Assembly: GCA_016800925.1 (NCBI GenBank)
Contig: JABCPU010000061.1
Coordinates: 1 to 64,000, forward strand
From: Suillus spraguei
Taxonomy: Eukaryota > Basidiomycota > Agaricomycetes > Boletales > Suillaceae
Direction of reading: 5' to 3'
DNA length: 64,000 bases
Below are positions 23,201 through 32,985 of the stretch, one piece after another (the first letter of the stretch is position 1; every line of letters begins with the position of its first letter). The position numbers and the translations under genes are program-made. The notes beneath the pieces were generated by a model that saw only the letters and a list, made by a program, of their open reading frames with translations, was not told the origin of the DNA and made no database searches.

Positions 23201-23918
23201 CGACAAACCGTCAATTCGCGGCGGCAAGGGAGGAACACGAGCAGACCTCCGCATCTCTTCGCAACCAGCCAAAAAGAGCCCCAATTTGAATGGTCTTGGT
23301 GTAACACCGTCTCATTCGCAGCCTTTGCAGAAACCTCCGGCTTCTCTTGTTAAATGGTCTGCCCTTCGTGAACCTTCGCCGTCTACGTTGATGGATGAAC
23401 TTGATAGTTCTCTCATTGGTCAGGGTGGCATACTTGGCGAACTTGCTGGCAAAGCATCTGATCAAGACAGCGAGGGAGAACACTCTGATGATGATCCAGC
23501 AGGCAAAGCTGGATGGTCGCCTTTCACGTTGCCGGCGAGCCAGGTATCCTTCCCACATTCGCAGTATAATGCATCTGTCCACAAACACATGGAGGTGGTT
23601 CCCGATTCCGAGTCTGAATGTGAGGCGGAGGCAGGAGGCAAGAAGAAGACAGCGAATGCTAAAACGCGCAGATCGATACCACCCTACCGCAGGCTCACAG
23701 ATATTGCGAGTCAAGCATCACTTTTCTCTCAACGTACTCCAGTCACACCCCGACTGGGCACCGCGACTAATGGTATGGGCGGGCGGGCGGATGACGACGA
23801 CGACGATGATTCGTCATCCGAATCTGACGATGAAGGCCAGTCACACATCCCACAAGCAAAAAGAGCAGGGAAGCTACACTCGAAAAAGACAAAGGGACTT
23901 TTGGCGTCCCTGGTTTAA
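20209..23918 (+). CDS. Zinc-knuckle, Lys/Ser/acid-rich protein; model not fully open
   Basis: Exons 20209-20302, 20348-20470, 20528-20598 and one from 20647 join in phase. They start with KRKREED and continue with a segment of about 70 residues that could fold like ubiquitin (inference). Then follow Lys/Ser-rich exons with introns near 21247-21301, 21358-21411, 21611-21654 and 21705-21757. A CX2CX4HX4C zinc knuckle (LCHACSGSFHPLYRC) lies at 21925-21970. The last exon (to 23918) is strongly acidic with poly-Glu and poly-Asp runs and ends in a basic tail. Three frame changes are needed: at a run of six A (21036-21041), near 21490 and near 22190. Either these are sequence errors, unseen introns exist, or the gene is broken. 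The composition suggests a nuclear or nucleolar protein. Confidence 0.55.
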
Positions 23919-24060
23919 TGAGGATCTGATTATGTTGCGTTTGCTTTGCATACCATTCATCTATATACTTGCGTTGATAGAACCTGTTGCTCTTCTCTGT
24001 ATGGTTGATCGAGTATCCCAGGAATTATTCCGACTAGTCATCGCCGATTGGCTGTCCTGA

Positions 24061-25640
24061 GTAACGAGCGGTGAGAAAGTAGAAACACCAATATCCACTC
24101 GATCCAGGAATGATGTTGATGAGATGGTACGAAGAATGCTCGTTAGGTATCCCGAAAACCGCGGCTAGGGATCCCTGGCACCTCCCGTGTCAACAGGTTC
24201 CTAGATACTCTCATGCATTGATCGATCTTAGACGCTGCTTTTAATAACAAGTCGCCAAGTTTACAAATGATGGTCCGAGTTCCAACCGTAGGTGTATGGC
24301 CATTAGGTCCTAACGGACTTTGAGAGCTAGACGCCTCGGACCGGCGATTTTTTTCGTCGCAAGGCATATTATCTTCAAAATGTTTCGACCGGTTTTTTTA
24401 TAACACAACTACACAACATTAAAATAACAGGAGCACACTGGAATTAGTAAAGACTCTAGATCTAATGCTATGTAAAAAAAAGTAGGGAAATATATGCTAC
24501 GAGAGAGAGGCAAGTGCAAAGTTGCAAAAATTCTCACCCAGAGAAGTCCGACAGGCAGTCGAATACCGCGCTTCGGCACGATTCGATGTCAAATCCGACT
24601 CAGTGTCCAAAATCGTTTTCTGAATCGCACCCTGAATCACTTCAAAATCGACCACCAGTCAACTGACTCCTAGTCTTGGGCAGTGATAAATTATGCTGTG
24701 AAGATGCACCAGACTCAGGTATGTGGGATGCCGGTGAAGACTGATTTTTGCCATAGCAACGCGCTGACACAACACAGCCACATCTGTAGCAAGTGGCTCG
24801 AGTTAAGTTCGTAGAGTCGTTAGAGTAGCTTCTTCATCTTTCCCTCAATTATGTAATTTTAATTTTCGAGCGTACCGTACACCTTTGGGTTGATAATTGG
24901 ACTTGGGGTCAGCTGATCAGACTAATCTGTTCAAGTTAGTTTACTGTTAGTCTTTGAGATTTGACTACTCATGTCTCCTTACGAAGTCCTCTTCTGTCAT
25001 TTATGTCAATGTGCAAACTAGTCTTGATTCAATGAGTCGTTGTCTTTCCTGCTGTGCCAGCCTGGGGCGGTTCCTAGTTCACGGTTGATGATTGGTATAA
25101 TTCTTGAGTGTGACATCGAGCTTCACCGTTATTGGCTTACATTTGTGAATGCGAGGTTCGATGGGTCTCGATTTCTTCGACCTTCAGAAACTGATGTTGC
25201 TCGGCCGCTTTATGATGGTCATTTTTTCGATATAGCTGAATAAGTATTTGCAGAGAATCTATCCTCTGTTTGTGAGTTCAAGTAATAGTATCATCTTTAC
25301 CCAAGCGGATTCTATTGTAACTCACGCAAGTTTATCTTCATCATCTCCGTCGCGTTGGTGTGTACTTTCACAAAATGAACATATTGTGGACAATTTTTGG
25401 TGATTATCCAGACTAGCTATAAGTCAGGTAGACTCCAACTCATTCATCACGTTATGGGATAGAGTGGATCTTACTTATCGTGAACAAGAAACTGACCAAC
25501 AAAAAAAATAATCACTGTGTTTGTGTGAAGTGGTAAAATGCACCGCTGAGCATAGTGTAAAGGCCTTTAGGGGTTAACTAACCCTTAAGGTAAGTGATCA
25601 CGCACTTTGCGGCAAACAAATTGAAACAATGTCAACATTA
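24061..25640. other. Intergenic region, no gene recognised
   Basis: AT-rich sequence. A 67-codon ORF at 25040-25243 has no recognisable feature. I see nothing else I can support before the CPA1 promoter. Confidence 0.4.
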
Positions 25641-25650
25641 GCCAGGTGAC

Positions 25651-25658
25651 TATATATA
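25651..25658 (+). promoter_or_regulatory. TATA box of CPA1
   Basis: TATATATA lies about 85 bp before the first leader ATG and 218 bp before the CPA1 start. CT-rich sequence follows, as is common around fungal transcription starts. Confidence 0.45.
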
Positions 25659-25736
25659 CAAACACCGCCGCTGCGATCTTTTTTCTCTCTGCCATCATCT
25701 CCAGCTGCAAATTATTTTGAGCTTTCACGCTCGTCT

Positions 25737-25858
25737 ATGATCTTCACTCAGAACACACGCGACGAGTTAAGTCTGTTGCTTTTTAAGCCCGGTCATTGCT
25801 GACAGTTTCGACGTTTAGCTATCTTGGTGATCTCGTATTCTCCCTCATTGGATTCTGA
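25737..25858 (+). promoter_or_regulatory. Upstream ORF in the CPA1 leader
   Basis: The leader carries an ATG at 25737. Unspliced, it gives a 21-codon ORF ending at 25802. A possible 35-nt intron (25771-25805, donor GTCTGT as in CPA1 introns 2 and 3) would instead give 28 codons ending at 25858, just before the CPA1 start. In ascomycetes the same gene is controlled by an arginine attenuator peptide of 24-25 codons that stalls ribosomes. The spliced version contains SYLGDLVF, loosely like the YLSDHLW core of that peptide. The resemblance is weak and may be chance. Confidence 0.4.
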
Positions 25859-25868
25859 TCAATAAATC

Positions 25869-27328
25869 ATGTTTACTCGATCCATCATTCGTCTACCAAT
25901 CACTCTCTCCCGTGGTTTCGCGACACACACAGGCCCCCTCTCAGCGTTACCAGCTGTCTTGCATCTTAAGACAGGCCAGTCCTTCCATGGACGTTCATTT
26001 GGCGCTCCCAAGAGCGTCTTTGGCGAGACCGTCTTCTCTACGTCCATCACTTCCTGTATGTCAGATCATTGATCTGACTTGCGGTCTTCTCATTATTTCA
26101 TTTTCTAGACACTGAGTCGATGACTGATCCTTCTTACCGTGGTCAAATTCTCGTATTCACCACGCCTCTCATTGGCAACTATGGTATTCCATCAAACAAA
26201 GCTCCAATCAATTCCCAGGATGTTGGTATGGTTCTAGAATCCCAGGGCATCCAATGCAGCGCTATTGTAGTAGCTGATGTCGCAGAAAAATTTTCTCATC
26301 ATTCCGCGGTGGAATCACTGGCCTCATGGTGTCGTCGCTCAGACATTCCCGCCATTACAGGCGTAGATACACGTGCAGTCACGCGTCTCCTTCGTGATCA
26401 AGGAACCACCCTCGGTCGCCTCGCTATTGGCGCAGATGCTTCTGCTCCGGCACCTGCCTCCGAGCAATACTGGGATCCCAGCATTGAGAACCTTGTCGAC
26501 CAGGTGTCGACAAAGTGTTCCTACCAGCTGAACCCTAATGGGGACATCAAGATCGCAGTTCTTGACTTTGGTGTCAAGGCCAATATCCTGCGTTCTCTCG
26601 TTCGCCGGAACGCTGCAGTCACAGTACTGCCATGGAACTACGATTTCAACTCCATTCGTGACAAGTTTGACGGTCTATTCCTGACCAATGGCCCCGGAAA
26701 TCCGAGTCAATGTATGGAAGCTGTTTCGAAACTTCGCAAGACACTTCGGGAGTGGAACAAGCCAATATTTGGAATCTGTATGGGGCATCAGATTATTGGT
26801 ATGGCCGCTGGCCTTGAGGCATACCGCATGACGTTCGGCAACCGTGGGCACAACCAGCCCGTCCTCGCTCTTGCATCTGCAGGTTCCATTAAAGCTGGAA
26901 GGGTTTATGTCACCAGGTCTGTATTTAGTTACTATGAGTCATACATGATGCTAAATGGCGTCATCAGCCAAAATCATCAATATGCTCTTACGTTGTCTGA
27001 CCCTTTCCCAAAAGGCTGGGAACCATTTTTCATTAACTGTAACGACTCTTCTGTAGAAGGCATTAAGTCCACCCCTGAGTCTGGAAAAAGGGTGTGGGGT
27101 GTTCAGTTCCATCCTGAGAGCGCTGGCGGTCCTCTTGACACAATTGAGGTCTGTTATTATTAGTCATCTAGCTCAGCAGGTACTGACTTGGTCGTGCAGA
27201 TGTTCACCGATTTCGTCGATGAATGCCGTTTGTATAAAGCAGAGAACGTCAAGACGTCTGTGGGTACCACTATGGATGCTGCCAGCTTCACGATGGAACA
27301 ACCTGCTCGTGTCCAAGTTACTGCTTAA
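25869..27328 (+). CDS. CPA1: Carbamoyl-phosphate synthase small subunit, arginine-specific
   Basis: Exons 25869-26055, 26109-26916, 26968-27148 and 27200-27328 close in phase and give 434 aa. The glutaminase subunit releases ammonia from glutamine for carbamoyl phosphate in arginine synthesis. A basic, Ser/Arg-rich N-terminus (MFTRSIIRLPITLSRGF) suggests mitochondrial import. The CPSase small N-terminal domain follows (to about residue 175). Then comes the class I glutamine amidotransferase domain, with the nucleophile Cys286 in FGICMGHQ and the His380/Glu382 pair in QFHPES. NGPGNPS is also present. The absence of a fused large subunit or ATCase domain separates it from the pyrimidine-type enzyme. 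Introns 2 and 3 use GTCTGT donors. A leader ORF precedes it. Confidence 0.96.
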
Positions 27329-27552
27329 TACCTTGTTCTATCGTTTTCATTACATACGTGACTATGTCTGTACGATACTTGTTCCGTTCTGGTGGTGGAT
27401 GTTCTTTTGTGTACTTGTCTCTAAATTTTTTTTGCCCAGAATCGCATTTGTATTCTGTACTTGAAAACTTGCCTTTTTAGGCGTTCATGGAATTTCCCTG
27501 CCCTTCTGGCCAGTGACACGATTGCTGGGTAAATCGATAATCATTAATCACC

Positions 27553-29124
27553 ATGAATTTCCTAGACACTTATGGACTGACTGGGACGGGTGCGAGCACG
27601 CCGCCCGTGAATACTCACCCAGAACAGAGCCTCAACGAAGAGGTTTCTCAGGTCATCGGCCAGCTCGGAAAGTTCTGGGGAGGGTTCAGGAAACAGGCAC
27701 GTTCATATGCGCTCTATGATTGCAATAATTGGAACTCATGCCGAAGATTTAATAGAGCGAAACAGCGTTCGCGACTGCGCGCAAGGATTTCGGCGAGGTA
27801 GTCTCACAGGCGCAGAAGGAACTTGGCAAACTCGCAATACCAACCGAAACCCCTGCCAACGCCCACGCTAGTGAAGCTGAGGACCAAGAAAGCGAGAGCG
27901 AGTGTGGTACAGCTCCTGAAACGCCTACCGCAGAATCGCACAGCGCAGCCGGGTCACTTTCGACTTCACAGTCATTCTTTGCACGCCTGCAATCTTCGCT
28001 TCCGCCTAACATTGTCTCCACTGTCCAAGCTCAGCTTCCTGAAAGCCTTAAACACCCGCAGAACATTGATCTGTCGCAGCTGCGGACGACGCTAAATACC
28101 GAATTTCAGCGCGTCCAGGGGGTGACGCGTGCGCAGGCGGAGGAATATGTCCACAAGAGCGAACATCTGCTGCGGGAGGCTATGAAGGAAGCTAGTGAAG
28201 CCCTGCGAGACGCGGTGAAAGTGATTCCACCAGAGGAAAGTGGTGGTTCTTCATATCAGGGTTTGGTTTGGGATGGAAGTGACGTGTGGATGGTACCGAT
28301 GGAAGGAGATGTGAAAGGGAAGGGCAAGGAGACGGATTCGAGCATTTCGTCGGGGCGGCAGAGCGAAGATGCTCGTCAGGCTGTTGCGACGCGTGCACAA
28401 GCACTGTTGAAGCAGCTGAAGAGTAATCCCGAGATTATCAAGCTTGATCCCGAGGCTGATGCGGCGAGCAAGACGTTCCATGCTTGGGTGTCTGAGGCGC
28501 AGAGCAAGGATGAACACCCTGGTACCACATTTTGGTCAGAACGCATCACAAGGACGCTATCTGATCCTGATGATGGCCAAACGTTGCAAGAAACGTTCGA
28601 TGCACTAGGTACGTTGACTGCTATGATCCTCATTGTCGACGCTTATCGCTACCTCAGTACCTTCTGTTCTTTCGGACGAAGAATTCTGGACACGATACTT
28701 CTTCCGCGTGTATCAGATCGAACAAGAAGAAATAAGACGCAAGGCTCTTATTCACGGTACATGACTTTTTTTATCTTTTACACTGTAGCATTTATTGACT
28801 TGTACCTCCACAGGAGCAGACCAGACTGAAGAAGATTTCAGCTGGGAAGATGACGACGACGAATCCGTCGCTCCTGAATCTAAATCTCTCGGAATGCTCG
28901 AATCGTCAACATTATCACAACGTACGCTGGCACCGAAAGCGGCAGACACAAGCGACGTCCAATCGCTCCCAAATTCTTCGCAATTCAATACTCCTATGAC
29001 TATGAGTCCTAGAGAGAGCGAGGACAGTTATGATGTTGTTTCTGCTAACGTCAGCGCTGCAGGAGATGCGCAGGAACATGTACAGAAGGATGAAGAGGAA
29101 GAGGAAGAGAGTGACTGGGAGTGA
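27553..29124 (+). CDS. BSD-domain protein, 468 aa
   Basis: Exons 27553-27696, 27756-28608, 28658-28756 and 28814-29124 close in phase. The N-terminus has an EEVSQVIGQLGKFWGGF segment followed by an amphipathic, Ala/Gln/Glu-rich region likely to form coiled helices. The BSD domain lies at about residues 300-365, with the family's paired aromatic signature in DEEFWTRYFFRVYQIEQEE. The C-terminal 100 residues are Ser- and acid-rich, ending in a poly-Glu run and DWE. BSD proteins of this layout (synapse-associated/Dos2-like) have poorly defined roles in ubiquitin or membrane traffic. Intron 1 has a GC donor (27697) and AG acceptor; no GT alternative keeps the frame. Confidence 0.9.
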
Positions 29125-29329
29125 GATCTTAATGTTCTTATGTAGTTGTACTTATATGTAGTTTGGATCAGCAGGCTTTAATACCCGCCACATGGCAGAT
29201 GTTGAGTGCTATTTACGTTTATCTCAATCAAGCGAACCCTGCCAGAAAACATCCCTCCTTAATCTTTCCCAAAAGCGAGTCTCGGTTTTGCCTTCCACTT
29301 GCTAATTCCTCAGTTGTAAGTGATGCGGA

Positions 29330-31433
29330 ATGAGCTTTCTTCATGCAAGGCGCATTAGGAATTCACGTCTTTTTTCGCGAAATACCATCGTCAATCTATT
29401 ACGCTTTTTTTGGGTTGTTCTCGTCATTTGGTGTGAGTTTGGCGTCTTTTTTTACAGTTTATCGGATTGCAAGTGGCCAGACAGAGAGTTGAAGGAGGTG
29501 AGTTCGTACAGCTGCGCCATCCTGTCCTCGTAATGACATGCTATCGAGGCTGGATCAACCCAAAAGCCAACTCGAGTCCTCCTGATTTCTGACCCCCAAC
29601 TCCCGAACCCGAGCCGTTCCGGAATTTCGTGGTTCGGCTATGATGCGTCCTCTACTAGATACTTACGCAAGGGCTGGAGTGTTGTAACTCGTCTGCATCC
29701 CCACGCAGTCATATGGCTAGGCGATGTGCTTGCTTCTGGCCGCTTCGTCACGAAGGAGGACGAGTACGTATCACTGTTGCAACCACCTGCTTATACGCGC
29801 TAAACGTCCCTGATAGATACGAAAACTACGTGAATGAATTTAAAGGGATATTCACCGCCGACAAATCTGTGCCGAACTATTTTGTTCCAGGGAATAGAGA
29901 TGTCGGGTACGTGCTTGACTTGTGATGTGGTCATCCGGAAACTTAGTGGTTCTGCCCTTATTTGCCAGTCTCGGAGAATCTTCTACTTTCTCAAAGAATG
30001 CGCGAAAGTACTTTACTGAGTATTTTGGACCCGTGAATCAGGAGATCGATTTGGCTGGCCATAGGCTGATCTTCATCGACGCCCCGGGATTAGTTGATGA
30101 GGATTACCGCCGACATGGGATGGGAAAGCAGTATGAGACTTGGACACCTGCTGTAGGTGGTCCAGTTGAGTTTCTTGCCTCCGTTGCCATCAAGGGTGGG
30201 CGCTGTTTGCGATTTCTGGATATGTTTTGCTGATACCGGAATTATTAGCATCATCTAGCCCCATCATTCTATTCAGCCATATTCCACTGTCCCGACCAGC
30301 AAGTACATCGTGCGGGCCACTTCGTGAAAAAGGTTCTATACGAGCCAGCGCAGGCCATGGCTATCAGAACATGCTCGGTAAAGAAACCACTAGATTTGTT
30401 CTGCACACGCTTCGTCCAGCAGTGGTCTTCAGGTACGTGTATAAATATATATCAGTCATCATTCCCGTGCTCAGATTACACACTCCTGTGCAGCGGTGAC
30501 AATCGAGATTACTGTAACATGACCCACCACCTCTCCGCAACAGATGCCAATATACTGGCAAAGACCTCCGTCCGGGAAGTGACTGTAAAATCATTTTCTC
30601 CATCCAGGCACATCCGGCGTCCTGGCTTTCAGCTCCTCTCTCTCATCCCTCCAGACTCTGCGGTATCTCCTCATGGCTCTACGTTTGCAGATGCTGCTTG
30701 CCTTCTGCCGGATACCTTCCGCATCTTCAGTTCAATATACCTTCCCGCTCTCTTACTCACCACCATCGTGCTTCTGTACCTCAATATCTCACCCGACCGT
30801 CATCGTCACCGTTTCTCCCCTCTTTCACCTATTCCTGCAACCAGGAGCAGACCAAGTTCGCCGCCGCCAGGCCCAGAATCTGCAATCTGGTCGAACTGGT
30901 CCCCGCGGAGGTTAGGCGGCCTAACGAGTTCGGCGGCGGCACTCCCACCCTCAGTGACAGTACGTGTCCCCAATGCAAAAGAAATTTTTACGTTTCGTGC
31001 CTTGTCCTCGTCATCAGCCCCCGGATCTCCGCACGAGTCTCCGCTCCTGAGCCCCATCCCGCTTTTCCACGCTGGGCACGAGGACGAAATGAACCCCGCA
31101 CACTATCCTTCGCAGCATCACAGCGACCATATCTGGCCTTCAGGAGAGGACGTTCACGAAGCGCCATCGTTTATTCCCTCACCGAGCGCACGTCGATCAG
31201 AGAGGAGATGTCCGGCATGGAGCCGGAGCTTTGTATTCAGAGGGAGGCGACGACGAATAACGATTGCACTGCCGACATGGGACGAGATGAAAAGGTTTTG
31301 TGCGTCTGATAACAGCGACAGTATGAGCAGGGGTAAGCGGAGGGGGATGTTGTGGAGGTTATGGGGTGACGGCATGAGTGTTGCGCTGCCTGCTGTTGTT
31401 ACGTGGGCTTTGATTGGTTGGCTGTTCTTTTGA
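29330..31433 (+). CDS. TED1: Ted1/Cdc1-type metallophosphoesterase, 607 aa
   Basis: Exons 29330-29497, 29549-29763, 29817-29906, 29969-30195, 30249-30432 and 30494-31433 close in phase. An N-terminal membrane anchor (about residues 20-40) precedes a calcineurin-like phosphoesterase domain with SDPQL, WLGDVLASG, VPGNRDVG, FSHIPLSR and SGDNRDYC. Two more hydrophobic segments follow: YLPALLLTTIVLLYLN, and a C-terminal span ending in WLFF. A long Pro/Ser-rich stretch lies between them. Relatives act in the ER, where they remove ethanolamine phosphate from GPI anchors to license cargo export. Two metal-site positions that are His in the classic GNHD and GDxHD motifs are Arg here. The choice between Ted1 and Cdc1 subfamilies is tentative. 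Confidence 0.88.
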
Positions 31434-31633
31434 GACGGTGTTTGCGATTGACGCTAGCTGACGATCGATTTACATGGATTTCGTACCGTATAATGATTGG
31501 TGTGGTGTAAATTGCATCACATTACTCGGCGCGCACGCTTTGATATGATTATGCGACATGGCACATTACAGTAACTACAAGTGGACTGGGTAGCGATGTA
31601 CATCCGTAGCGCTAATAGAATCCTGATGGTACA

Positions 31634-32490
31634 CTAATACAACAAAGTGACCATATAGCCTGCAACTCCCAATACTGTAAACGAAGTAAGTTGGTTGTCG
31701 ATCCTAAAATGAAACGGGACGTACGATATCCAGTGAACTTTTCAAATGGTGAATGGAAGTATACGCTGGTGGTGGCGATTGCGAACAACCAGATTGCGAT
31801 GAGTACGATATTGAACGCGACTGCACAAGCATGCGCAAGCGACCATGTCTTGGCGCGCAAAGAAACCCTAATCTGATCCACCAAGAAGAGAACGGACATA
31901 GTGAGGAGGAAGACGTGACCCGAGACGTCATGTCCCTTCCTTAGGCGCGGAATCACCGTCAATCTATCATCTGACCCCCATAACGATGGCTCAGCAGACG
32001 ACTCGGCAAATGATCCAACAAACAAGAACGGATGCGTCTCTTGTGATATGGCCGTCCGCGTGAAACAGTATTCGTACGGGACGGTGAACGCGGCGCCAGA
32101 CTGGAGGGAGACAGTGCACTCGCCCCCCGAAGCTGCTGTAAGCCTTTCGAGTAGGGCAGGGCCGAAGAACCAGCTTGTGAATACAAGCCATATGGTTGTT
32201 TCTACACCCCACTTGAATACTCTGTGCACTGTCCGCTTGTGCGGTGGGCTGGTGAGCCAGAGGGTGAGGAAGGCGGCGGAAGTCCAGCCCCATGCGCGTT
32301 TGATGAAATATAGGTTTAGGATGTTGGATTTATTTGCAAAGTAGTGGGTTGCATGTAGATGGTGGGGGAGTTGTGTGAGGACGGGATGGGAGGTGTCGAG
32401 ATAAGTGTCGTATGCGACAGAGTAGAGCGTTCCGAAAAGGAGGATCGATGTTATTCCTCCGAATACTATATAACGCACATCAACTGACAT
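31634..32490 (-). CDS. FIT/Scs3-family ER lipid-droplet protein, 268 aa
   Basis: Two exons, 32490-31725 and 31674-31634, with a 50-nt intron. Splicing replaces an unlikely read-through tail with LLGVAGYMVTLLY, which fits the hydrophobic end of FIT proteins. Six membrane segments are visible, starting with YIVFGGITSILLFGTLYSVA. The family's two conserved His-containing sites are present: GHDVSGHVFLL near residue 188 and YFHSPFEKFTGY near residue 245. FIT2/Scs3 proteins are ER acyl-CoA diphosphatases needed for phospholipid balance and lipid-droplet budding. The gene is convergent with the phosphoesterase gene, with stops about 200 bp apart. Confidence 0.9.
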
Positions 32491-32985
32491 CTCGTGGAAT
32501 GATCTGGTTCTAGGAGGCTAAAAAGATTAAAAAGATTGTGCTGAACGGTGAACGTGGTATTAACTCAAAGCTACAGCATGCTGGCAGCAGGCATATAACT
32601 ATTAGTAGCTTAGTATACTTCGGCTGGCTGCCGCTGAAGGGGCCAAAAAAACAATATTCACGTGGTCCCCACGACGCACACCACAATATCGACGTGAATA
32701 CAACCTGGCAGAACGGAGAACAATCAGCGCTCAGCATTTACAATAACTACCACCGACACCTATCGCGGACCTCCTCTAGCCTAGGCAGCCGCATCACACG
32801 GAAGTCAGGGCACGAGGCGACCGTCAACTCGATCACGCCGCAGTCATCTCCGAATCGTACTACTAGTTGGACGCCTGGCACCTGATAATTTCAGCAAATA
32901 CAAATGCCCATGCCTATAGGAATAATTGTCTATACATGAATGAAACCGATTCGGAATCCCTCGTTCTTCAACCACAACTATGCAG

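Noticed and set aside
22358..23714. Minus-strand ORFs within the zinc-knuckle gene
   Set aside because: Ser-rich reverse readings of acidic codons, with no independent support.
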